Below, one piece after another: positions 14,059-20,285 of a DNA stretch of 20,285 bases. The notes beneath the pieces were generated by a model that ran no database searches, was not told the origin of the DNA, and was given only the letters and a program-made list of their open reading frames with translations. Each line of letters opens with the position of its first letter. Position 1 is the stretch's first letter. Made by a program: the position numbers and the translations under genes. Source of the DNA: a virus; IMG/VR virus record IMGVR_UViG_3300014887_000009, positions 1 through 20,285 of that record. One strand, 5' to 3'.

Positions 14059-14364
14059 ATGCCGGAGCTTGAAAATTATCTCTCATTTGTTCCACAATGG
14101 CCTTACGGTATGGGATATAGTGACTTGTTTCCCCCAAACCGATATTTAGAATCACCGCTTTTTCGTAAATACCGTGCTTATCGTCCTCCAGCATTGCTTT
14201 TACCACCTTCTTATTTCTGGATGCCAGTAATGCCAATTCCTGATGTTTTATATCCGTCATTTGATCGTTATTTCCCGCCGTCTGGGGTTAATCCATTTTT
14301 TGATGGTGCTAATCTTCTTTTGATAACGAGAATAAGTCCGGTATTGGAGGAGATGCTGGGATGA
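14059..14364 (+). CDS. Hypothetical proline- and aromatic-rich protein
   Basis: The 101-residue protein contains 18 prolines and nearly as many Tyr, Phe and Trp residues, for example PQWPYGMGYSDLFPPNRYL and PPALLLPPSYFWMPVMPIPD. It has few Lys and almost no long helices, and is likely extended or disordered until bound to a partner. The ATG follows GAGGTGGAAAG. It lies between the small head genes and the adaptor, so it may be a minor structural linker. No family is recognised. Confidence 0.6.
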   Translation: MPELENYLSFVPQWPYGMGYSDLFPPNRYLESPLFRKYRAYRPPALLLPPSYFWMPVMPIPDVLYPSFDRYFPPSGVNPFFDGANLLLITRISPVLEEMLG

Positions 14365-14383
14365 GTGGAGGTGTAGACTAAAT

Positions 14384-15064
14384 ATGAACTTTGGGCAAGC
14401 AGTGCAAGAAGTACTTCGGTGGGTTGACTGGAATGGCAGTAATGCTGAAACTTTAGCTAAATCTTGGCTGAATCGGACACGAGAGGACATCGCCACAAAA
14501 TTCAACTTCGAATTCCTCTTTACAATAGCCACTGCCACTACTACCTCCTCCAATACTTATAACTTCCCAGATGATCTTCTTGATCATCTTATGATTTTCA
14601 TTGATGATGAGGATGGCAATCCTATTTTAATTTATGAAATGACGCCCGGTTACTGGGCTAATCTCGTAAAAGTACCTTCTCCTCTTGACCTTTCGGCAGA
14701 TACACCTCCTTATAGAGTCCTTCTTCAGGGGAATTATTTCCGCATCATCCCCGATCCTCCTTCAGGTCGCACCCTCACGCTCTGGTATTACCGCTGCCCA
14801 GAGACTCTTACAAATGATACCGATACTGATTACTTCCTAACCACTTACGGTGAGACAGTCGTATGGGGTGCTGCTTGGAGAGGAGCGGTTTACCTTGACG
14901 ATGAACAGAAAATTCCTAAATTCCGTGCTGCTTATGAGGATGGGATAAAGACGATGATAGCGAGGGAGAATAGAAAGAAAGCCGACCGAAAAGGAGTTGT
15001 GCGCTTCAAGACGTGGCGTGATTTTCCGCCAGCTACTATGAGAAGAATCTTTGGAGTTTTTTAA
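14384..15064 (+). CDS. Head-tail adaptor protein (podovirus type)
   Basis: The 226-residue product should form the ring below the portal that joins head to short tail, as gp4 does in P22. The N-terminal helices (FGQAVQEVLRWVDW, then WLNRTREDIATKFNFEFLF, about 28-46) lead into a beta-rich central domain containing TYNFPDDLLDHLMIFIDDED (58-77). The segment YFRIIPDPPSGRTLTLWYYR is the typical adaptor motif in which strands precede a YYR. The C-terminal helices (FRAAYEDGIKTMIARENRKK) and the tail ending RRIFGVF likely thread toward the portal. Start is ATG after GGAGGTGTAGACTAA. Place between head genes and nozzle gene supports the role. Confidence 0.82.
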   Translation: MNFGQAVQEVLRWVDWNGSNAETLAKSWLNRTREDIATKFNFEFLFTIATATTTSSNTYNFPDDLLDHLMIFIDDEDGNPILIYEMTPGYWANLVKVPSPLDLSADTPPYRVLLQGNYFRIIPDPPSGRTLTLWYYRCPETLTNDTDTDYFLTTYGETVVWGAAWRGAVYLDDEQKIPKFRAAYEDGIKTMIARENRKKADRKGVVRFKTWRDFPPATMRRIFGVF

Positions 15065-15077
15065 GAGGTGGTGAAGG

Positions 15078-17084
15078 ATGGCAACCTGGAATAAGAATAC
15101 TCCAACTGGTAATGATCCGGTAAGATTGGGTGACGATGAGATAAGGAATATGAAAGATTATCTTGAGGATGCTTTGTCAAGAGAGCATACCTTCCCAGGC
15201 ACTTATGGCGATGATGCAGGGAAACATTTACCGGGACGTGTAGGTGTGCTCTTCGTTGGGACTACCACTGAAATAAACAATTTGTCCTCACCACCTGAAG
15301 GAGCAATTGCTCTTGATACTGATACGGGAGAATTGAAACGTTATGATGGAAGCTCTTGGCAGGTAATTGGACAAATAGTTTATACAGGAACTGACCAAAC
15401 GGTTACAGGTACAAAGACTTTTAATCCCAGTGGTGCTCCTTTTGCGATTGGTTCAAATGCAGAAGGGCAACTGGTGAGCGGATTGAATGCAGATCTGGTT
15501 GACGGTCAGCATGCATCTGCTTTTGCCAAGACTGATTTGTCTAATGTTGATGATTCTACTGTCTTGAACAAGGTAAAAAGTGTCGATGGAGCGGATTCTG
15601 GTCTTGACGCAGATTTGTTGGATGGTCAACATGCTTCTGCTTTTGCCAAGACTGATTTGTCTAATGTTTCTGACTCCACTGTTTTGAACAAAGTAAAAAA
15701 TGTTGATGGTTCTGGATCTGGGTTAGATGCCGATCTGGTGGACGGTCAGCATGCATCTGCTTTCTTACGAAGGGATGGGTCTAATTCTCCTACCGCTAAT
15801 GTAAATTGGGGAGGATATAAAATCACTAATCTGGCTGATCCAGTTAATGCGCAGGATGCTGCTACCAAGAATTATGTCGACAGTCAAGGAGTAGGAGTTC
15901 ATGGTAATGCTGCTCACGATCCAGATTTTCTTGCTGTTGATGGAAGCAATTCCCCTTCGGCTGATATTAGCTGGGGAAATCACAAGATAACTAATTTGGC
16001 TGATCCAGTTAATGCGCAGGATGCTGCTACGAAGGCTTATGCTGATACCAAGGCCGATACTGATTTGAGTAATGTGAGTGATTCTACTGTCTTGAACAAA
16101 GTGAAAAACGTAGATGGAGCGGATTCTGGTCTTGATGCAGATTTGTTAGACGGTCAGCATGCATCTGCCTTCTTGCGAAGAGATGGAAGCAATTCTCCTT
16201 CAGCTAACATAAACTGGGGTGGATACAGGATTACCAACCTCGCTGACCCAAGTGACGCACAAGACGCTGCTACCAAGGCGTACGTTGATAGCCAAGCTGG
16301 CACCACCATCCCGGATGGTTCGGTAACACAGGCAAAACTGAAAACATCAGTAGGAAGTGTTTCAACAACAAGTGACTCGGGTGAGGATCTGACTCTTCCT
16401 GGAGGAGAGTATGGTTTTTATCCTCAATTGAAGAATGAAAGTAGTTCTTATGCCGCATATTGGGGGTATGATAGTTCCGCGAGTCAGGCTAGGTGGGCGG
16501 CACGACAGTATGGAACATCATACGCAACTCGTATTCAATTGTCTGCTGGTGGTGGCATAGCAGGTTATGCCCAGCAAAGGTATGTAACTTCTTCCGGTGA
16601 GGTTTTTTGGATCTTTCTTCTCAGAGATAAGCAAACAGGGCGCATAATTGCTGGTTATCAAGCTCCTGATCATCCCTGCTTCGGTAATGGTAACGACCCT
16701 GTCCTCGTTCCTCACCCGTTTGGGAATTATGACCCTGAGAAGCATGAGATTGTTGTCATCAACCCAACCATTGAGCAACTGAAGGAGATGAAAGCCTTGT
16801 GTCGGCCTCGACGGATAGGGCAACCTAAAAGGGATTTATTGGAACTTTTTCATGGATGGGATGAAGGTGGAAAGAGAGCTGATCCACTTTATGAAGTGGA
16901 CGACAGGTATGAACTTGAGTATCCTCATCGGGAGATCACAATTGGGATTGTGGAAGATGAAGATGAAAGACCTTTATGGTTACGACAAGAAGCAAAGATT
17001 ATTAAAGTTCCCATTCATAAATACCAGCCAGAGTTTGTAAAAGTGCGACCTTTGAAGCGGATTAATTATACAATATTGCGGTAA
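15078..17084 (+). CDS. Tail fibre or appendage protein with internal repeats
   Basis: This 668-residue protein begins MATWNKNTPTGNDPVRLGDD followed by EIRNMKDYLEDAL, an N-terminal module common in podovirus fibres. Residues 60-105 (EGAIALDTDTGELKRYDGSSW) are a short fibre beta motif. Residues about 130-410 hold repeats: DADLLDGQHASAF four times, and ITNLADPVNAQDAATKAYVD three times, both known phage tail-fibre repeat types that form trimeric shafts. The last 200 residues differ: GEVFWIFLLRDKQTGRIIAG, then a proline-rich stretch and an acidic and basic tail ending in NYTILR; I do not recognise that part. It lies between the adaptor and nozzle genes and has GAGGTGGTGAAGG before the ATG. It probably trimerises and contributes to host binding or to attaching other fibres. 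Confidence 0.82.
   Translation: MATWNKNTPTGNDPVRLGDDEIRNMKDYLEDALSREHTFPGTYGDDAGKHLPGRVGVLFVGTTTEINNLSSPPEGAIALDTDTGELKRYDGSSWQVIGQIVYTGTDQTVTGTKTFNPSGAPFAIGSNAEGQLVSGLNADLVDGQHASAFAKTDLSNVDDSTVLNKVKSVDGADSGLDADLLDGQHASAFAKTDLSNVSDSTVLNKVKNVDGSGSGLDADLVDGQHASAFLRRDGSNSPTANVNWGGYKITNLADPVNAQDAATKNYVDSQGVGVHGNAAHDPDFLAVDGSNSPSADISWGNHKITNLADPVNAQDAATKAYADTKADTDLSNVSDSTVLNKVKNVDGADSGLDADLLDGQHASAFLRRDGSNSPSANINWGGYRITNLADPSDAQDAATKAYVDSQAGTTIPDGSVTQAKLKTSVGSVSTTSDSGEDLTLPGGEYGFYPQLKNESSSYAAYWGYDSSASQARWAARQYGTSYATRIQLSAGGGIAGYAQQRYVTSSGEVFWIFLLRDKQTGRIIAGYQAPDHPCFGNGNDPVLVPHPFGNYDPEKHEIVVINPTIEQLKEMKALCRPRRIGQPKRDLLELFHGWDEGGKRADPLYEVDDRYELEYPHREITIGIVEDEDERPLWLRQEAKIIKVPIHKYQPEFVKVRPLKRINYTILR
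15483..15782 (+). repeat. Tandem 120-bp repeats in the tail fibre gene
   Basis: Three copies of the segment encoding DADL(L/V)DGQHASAF start exactly 120 bases apart (DGQH-coding segments near 15501, 15621 and 15741). A fourth, nearly identical copy lies at about 16065-16180. Each unit encodes 40 residues beginning near DLSNV-(S/D)-DSTVLNKVK. Confidence 0.85.
15776..16295 (+). repeat. Second repeat family in the tail fibre gene (ITNLADP units)
   Basis: Three units encode DGSNSP-(T/S)-A-x-(V/I)-x-WG-x-x-(K/R)-ITNLADP and then AQDAATK. The first two share the 31-base stretch from GCTGATCCAGTTAATGCGCA to GATGCTGCTAC (starting near 15835 and 16000, 165 bases apart). The third (about 16180-16295) is more diverged. 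One unit is directly preceded by a 120-bp-type repeat, making a mixed array. Confidence 0.8.
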
Positions 17085-17087
17085 AAG

Positions 17088-18692
17088 ATGGCAGAACAAG
17101 TTTTTATACTTGATGATTTTTCAGGCGGTCTTCGATATGGATTTGCTAATCAGGAAGTCAAAGTGACTGAAGGTGTACTCTTTGAAAATGTTCTCTCAAT
17201 GCCTCATAATTATTTACGCTCTCGCTCTGGTTATGTAAAAAAGAACACCGGAGGGAAGCCAGGCAAAGGCGCTTGGATAAATGGTATTTCTCAATTTTGG
17301 GATGCTGATGGTAACACTCACTTAGTTTGCACCACGTGTGAAGATCCAACCAATGGTGTTACTGGAGCAGGAATTTTTAAGTTTAATGACAATACAAAAG
17401 ATTTTACCGATCTTACTGGATCAACTATAACTTGGAACCCAGGGCCAGAAGATTTGACTTTCTTTGACTCTTTTAGTGGCTGTCTTGTTATGGTTAATGG
17501 AAAGAATTATCCTGTGATCTGGGATGGCAAATCATCTGAAGTACAACAATTTGGAGTCAATTTTTCTATTACCGGTACTAATTGTATTCCTAAATATATC
17601 CGAGCTTATAAACAGTTCTTGTTCTTTGGTTATACGATAGAAGATGATATCATATACAATTCTCGTATCCGTTGGTGTGAACCAGCAGATATTACTCAAT
17701 GGCCGGAGAACAACTACATTGATCTTGACGCAGATGACGGGGATATCATTACTGGGATGGAATTGATAAGTGATTGGTTAGCTGTCTTTAAGGAACGTAA
17801 GATATTCATTGTTGGTTACAGTGGTGGGGAGCAGGTGTTTGAAGCCCGGCTTGTGATAGATGGCCGTGGGTGTTCTTCTGGTGCTTCACTTACAGCTATT
17901 TACAATGACCTTATTTTCCTTGCTGAAGACGGAATTTACTCTTTTGATGGTACTGTCAATATTGAAGAGATCTCAGCTAAAATAAAACCGCTGATCCTTG
18001 AGATCAATCCGGATAAACGTCATCTTGTGCAATCTGCTCCTCTTGAGGAGCTGGATCAACTGTGGTTTGCCATTCCTCATCTTTCTTCTGAAAAGAATAA
18101 TCGTGTTCTTATTTTGAATTATACCAACCCTGACGAAGAGTGTTGGTATGTATATGATATACCATGTAGTACTCTGGGATTTTATTACCGTGTTGGAGAA
18201 CTTACTTGGGAGGATATGACTGAAGAATGGGATTCTTACGATTTCAAATGGGATGATCGGATGATGCTTTCTGCTACCAGTTTGCTCCTTTCAGCCGATT
18301 ATGAGGGGAACTTGTACGATCATAATTCGGGAAACAATGATGATGGCTCTGCTTTTACTTCCAGATGGCAGAGTAAATATATAGATTTTGGTGCTCCATA
18401 TCTCAATAAGAGACTCAAGAGGATAATTCTTTGGGTTGGGAAGGAAAGTGAAGGTAAGACACTTAAAGTTAAGCTATATAAAGATTATGATGAGCTCAAT
18501 CCGAGTGAATTTACAGTAAATCTTTATGATTCCACATTTCCGAATAGGAATATTCTGGAGAGAAGGATTGATATGTCTGAGCAAGCACGGGAGTTCAAAC
18601 TGGAGCTATATCAGGATGAGCTGAATGCATGCTGGTCAGTTTATAAAATTGCCTTCATATTTGACGTTAAGGGAAGGGTAATCAGGACATGA
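17088..18692 (+). CDS. Tail nozzle protein, P22 gp10-like (packaged DNA stabilisation)
   Basis: The 534-residue product should cap the adaptor and form the tail nozzle that keeps packaged DNA inside. It is beta-rich with many short strands, like propeller-type nozzle proteins. Residues 191-247 hold the hallmark: NSRIRWCEPADITQWPENNY, then IDLDADDGDIITGMELISDW and LAVFKERKIFIVGYSGG. After that come SGASLTAIYNDLIFLAEDGI and YSFDGT, another blade signature. The C-terminus (about 425-534) is a separate beta domain. Translation starts at ATG three bases after the fibre stop, without a strong Shine-Dalgarno site (weak GCGGTAAAAG), so it probably depends on coupling. Its stop overlaps the next ATG (ATGA). 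Length fits the family. Confidence 0.82.
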   Translation: MAEQVFILDDFSGGLRYGFANQEVKVTEGVLFENVLSMPHNYLRSRSGYVKKNTGGKPGKGAWINGISQFWDADGNTHLVCTTCEDPTNGVTGAGIFKFNDNTKDFTDLTGSTITWNPGPEDLTFFDSFSGCLVMVNGKNYPVIWDGKSSEVQQFGVNFSITGTNCIPKYIRAYKQFLFFGYTIEDDIIYNSRIRWCEPADITQWPENNYIDLDADDGDIITGMELISDWLAVFKERKIFIVGYSGGEQVFEARLVIDGRGCSSGASLTAIYNDLIFLAEDGIYSFDGTVNIEEISAKIKPLILEINPDKRHLVQSAPLEELDQLWFAIPHLSSEKNNRVLILNYTNPDEECWYVYDIPCSTLGFYYRVGELTWEDMTEEWDSYDFKWDDRMMLSATSLLLSADYEGNLYDHNSGNNDDGSAFTSRWQSKYIDFGAPYLNKRLKRIILWVGKESEGKTLKVKLYKDYDELNPSEFTVNLYDSTFPNRNILERRIDMSEQAREFKLELYQDELNACWSVYKIAFIFDVKGRVIRT

Positions 18693-19003
18693 TTCACCCA
18701 CGCTACTTAACATCATGGGAGAAGTCTCAGCTTCCTATTTTGAATAGTATTATCTCCGATCTGATTCGACATGTCAATCGCTGGATCTTCGGAAGTGGGT
18801 ATAAACACGACATTGAAGTTACAGATACTGGCCCAGCGGATACTGATTTTACTGTAAATCATAACCTTGGGTACCAGCCATCTGGTTGGATTTTGTATTA
18901 TCAAGATAAGGCTGGAAGTTTGTATGTGGTTAGCTGGAATGAAACACAAGCAACTTTTAGATTCAGTGCTGCGAATGCACATATAAAATTTAGGTTGTTT
19001 TAA
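18689..19003 (+). CDS. Small tail protein, hypothetical
   Basis: The 104-residue protein begins MIHPRYLTSWEKSQLPILNS and overlaps the nozzle gene by four bases (ATGA). The first 40 residues look helical. The C-terminal part (FTVNHNLGYQPSGWILYYQD, about 54-73, and a final YVVSWNETQATFRFS segment) is a small beta domain. Its H-NLG-x-x-P-x-G pattern recurs in short phage tail proteins. Such proteins usually sit on fibres or on the tail tip. The specific partner is not evident. Confidence 0.65.
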   Translation: MIHPRYLTSWEKSQLPILNSIISDLIRHVNRWIFGSGYKHDIEVTDTGPADTDFTVNHNLGYQPSGWILYYQDKAGSLYVVSWNETQATFRFSAANAHIKFRLF

Positions 19004-19013
19004 TAAAGTGATT

Positions 19014-19415
19014 ATGGCTTGGAGGAAGTATAATGAAAGCCTTCTTGGGTATGGATATCAGCCGTATGGGAATTCGTGGTTTGGTGGGCAATTGAGATGG
19101 ACTGGGGCTTCTCTAAGTGATATTATTTGGGCAAGTGGGCTTGGGGAGGATAGTGCTTGGCAAAAGTCTTCCGAAAATGAAATTTTGTGGGATAATGAAT
19201 CTTTTGATAAAAGTGGTTGGCTGAAAATCACTAACGATGGAGTCGAATGGAATGAAAGATCTTTCACTGTAAATGATTGGGAATGTTGTTCGGAGAAGGA
19301 AATTCAATGGAACAAGGAATTTTCTAATGAAGAAAATTGGAAAATACTATCTGGAAAGGAAACCCAATGGAATTATAACATTTCGGAGCAGATAGAATGG
19401 AAGAAGGAGGGGTAG
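19014..19415 (+). CDS. Tail-region protein made of 20-residue Trp repeats
   Basis: The 133-residue protein begins MAWRKYNESLLGYGYQPYGN. From residue 29 on, tryptophan occurs at 29, 39, 49, 59, 69, 79, 89, 99, 109, 119 and 129, every ten residues without a break. Units alternate. Odd ones read W-x3-(S/T)-x2-(E/D/G)-(I/V/T)-x-W; most of the even ones start W-N or W-D. So the true repeat is 20 residues, in just over five copies. This suggests a beta-solenoid or stacked hairpins with a Trp ladder. No transmembrane or catalytic segment is seen. ATG 19014 is preferred; GTG 19008 is two codons earlier, and neither has a strong ribosome binding site. I do not recognise a known family. Confidence 0.75.
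   Translation: MAWRKYNESLLGYGYQPYGNSWFGGQLRWTGASLSDIIWASGLGEDSAWQKSSENEILWDNESFDKSGWLKITNDGVEWNERSFTVNDWECCSEKEIQWNKEFSNEENWKILSGKETQWNYNISEQIEWKKEG
19098..19400 (+). repeat. 30-bp (60-bp) coding repeat with TGG at fixed spacing
   Basis: A TGG codon recurs every 30 bases eleven times from 19098 to 19400, in frame with the Trp-repeat protein. DNA between the TGG codons is diverged, so the periodicity is kept at the protein level rather than by recent DNA duplication. Confidence 0.9.
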
Positions 19416-19416
19416 A

Positions 19417-20285
19417 ATGCCTTCTCGTACTACTAATTACAACCTATACAAACCCGATCTTGGTCAAACTGATCCAGAATGGGGGACTGGATTAAATCAG
19501 AATTTTGATACGATTGATTCAGAATTAAAAAATGCTGAGGATCATCGTAATCTAACCCCTTCCTCTTCTATTAAACCACATAATATATCGGAGGTTGATG
19601 AAACCGATACTGATGTTACTAAAAATAAGGTAGTATCTAATTCCTTAGCTAAAGGATGGGAGGATCATAAGAACTCGGTCATTGGTTCCTCCACTCCTCA
19701 TAATATAGATCAGGTGAACGAAGCCGACACGGATACTACCAAGAACAGGCTCGTGAGTAATGCTCTTGCAAAGGGTTGGGAAGACCACAAGAACACCACC
19801 AGCGGCAATCCTCATGGGGTTGACTTTGTAGAGCTGGACGATGCCCCTTCGGATTACACAGACCAAGCGGGAAAAGCTGTTGTGGTGAAGTCGACGGAGG
19901 ATGGGGTAGAGTTTAGCAACCCCGCTCCTGCTGCTCATGGGCCAAGCCATGAGCTTAATGGTAGCGATCAGATAGATGTCCGTGGCCTCCAAGGAGGATG
20001 GCTTACTGCCGACACGGAAGCAAATAGGCCAGCAGCAGGGACAAAGGATCGTTACTTTTATGCAACGGACACTGGAAAACTTTACTATGATGATGGAACC
20101 TCTTGGATTGAGATCACTCCGACTCCTGCTTCTCACGCTCCTTCCCATCAACCGGAGGGTTCTGATGCCCTTCCTACTGCTATTCCGGGTAACATCACCG
20201 AAGGAGCTACTGCTTCCGAAGGCACCTCAACCTCCTTTGCCCGTGCGGATCATGTGCATGGGACGCCTTCTGAGTGGACTCCGAA
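19417..20285 (+). CDS. Second tail fibre protein, partial (runs off right edge)
   Basis: An open frame of 289 codons runs from ATG 19417 to the window edge. A strong AAGGAGGGG site lies six bases upstream. The N-terminus (TTNYNLYKPDLGQTDPEWGT, then GLNQNFDTIDSEL) is a common tail-fibre attachment module. Two 40-residue repeats follow (HNISEVDETDTDVTKNKVVS with LAKGWEDHKN), then a partial third. After that come KAVVVKSTEDGVEFSNP, a TADTEANRPAAGTKDRYFYA segment and DTGKLYYDDGTSWIEI. The last visible part, STSFARADHVHGTP, is a motif typical of phage fibre shafts. The receptor-binding tip is expected beyond the edge. GC content rises sharply after about 19700, unlike the AT-rich start of the gene. 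Confidence 0.85.
   Translation, partial: MPSRTTNYNLYKPDLGQTDPEWGTGLNQNFDTIDSELKNAEDHRNLTPSSSIKPHNISEVDETDTDVTKNKVVSNSLAKGWEDHKNSVIGSSTPHNIDQVNEADTDTTKNRLVSNALAKGWEDHKNTTSGNPHGVDFVELDDAPSDYTDQAGKAVVVKSTEDGVEFSNPAPAAHGPSHELNGSDQIDVRGLQGGWLTADTEANRPAAGTKDRYFYATDTGKLYYDDGTSWIEITPTPASHAPSHQPEGSDALPTAIPGNITEGATASEGTSTSFARADHVHGTPSEWTP
19579..19818 (+). repeat. 120-bp coding repeats in the second fibre gene
   Basis: Two units starting at CATAATATA (19579 and 19699) are 120 bases apart and encode near-identical 40-residue segments. A shortened third unit begins at 19813 (PHGVDFVEL). The first copy is AT-rich and the second GC-richer, with many synonymous differences. Confidence 0.8.

Noticed and set aside
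15483-16295. Diversity-generating retroelement or CRISPR-like array in the fibre repeats
   Set aside because: Repeats are in-frame coding units with no spacers, no template/variable pair with adenine changes, and no reverse transcriptase nearby.

Overview
This window looks like part of a tailed-phage (or prophage) genome, covering the lysis, packaging, head and short-tail modules. I see no tape measure, tail tube, sheath or baseplate gene. Instead there is a portal, a scaffold-like protein, a major capsid protein, a head-tail adaptor, a P22 gp10-like nozzle protein and two tail-fibre genes. That is a podovirus-like plan with SU10-like or P22-like building blocks. The host cannot be named. The window is moderately AT-rich, has strong AGGAGG-type Shine-Dalgarno sites, uses ATG, GTG and TTG starts, and carries extended -10 promoters of the TRTGNTATAAT type. 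These features fit a Gram-positive (Firmicute-like) or similarly wired host.

Layout. Positions 1-1117 are transcribed leftward: a small unknown gene, a sigma-70-family factor, and a partial gene that runs off the left edge. Positions 1118-1236 hold two divergent promoters. Everything to the right is transcribed rightward. It begins with an endolysin-like muramidase, a small HExxH protein, an unknown protein, two glycosyltransferase-like proteins and an HTH protein (1237-4781). Packaging follows (small and large terminase, 4864-6706). Next come a coiled-coil protein, a small protein, the portal, an HExxH protein and a helical protein (6773-10274). The scaffold-like protein and major capsid protein (10344-12520) end at a strong intrinsic terminator. 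After the terminator are small head and decoration-type genes, including one with a C2H2 zinc finger, then the adaptor, a repeat-rich fibre, the nozzle-like protein, two small tail genes and the start of a second fibre that runs off the right edge.

Regulation. Six promoter candidates share an extended -10 element and sit at the module borders, so the late region appears to be split into several transcription units. Most genes within a unit overlap or nearly touch. No intergenic stretch exceeds 300 bases. I saw no tRNA, CRISPR array, insertion sequence, integrase or holin gene.

The most unusual items are: a 133-residue tail-region protein (19014-19415) with eleven tryptophans spaced exactly ten residues apart; an HExxH metallopeptidase-like gene between portal and scaffold, where many phages carry a maturation protease; a C2H2 zinc finger in a virion-region protein; and a pair of glycosyltransferases next to the packaging genes.
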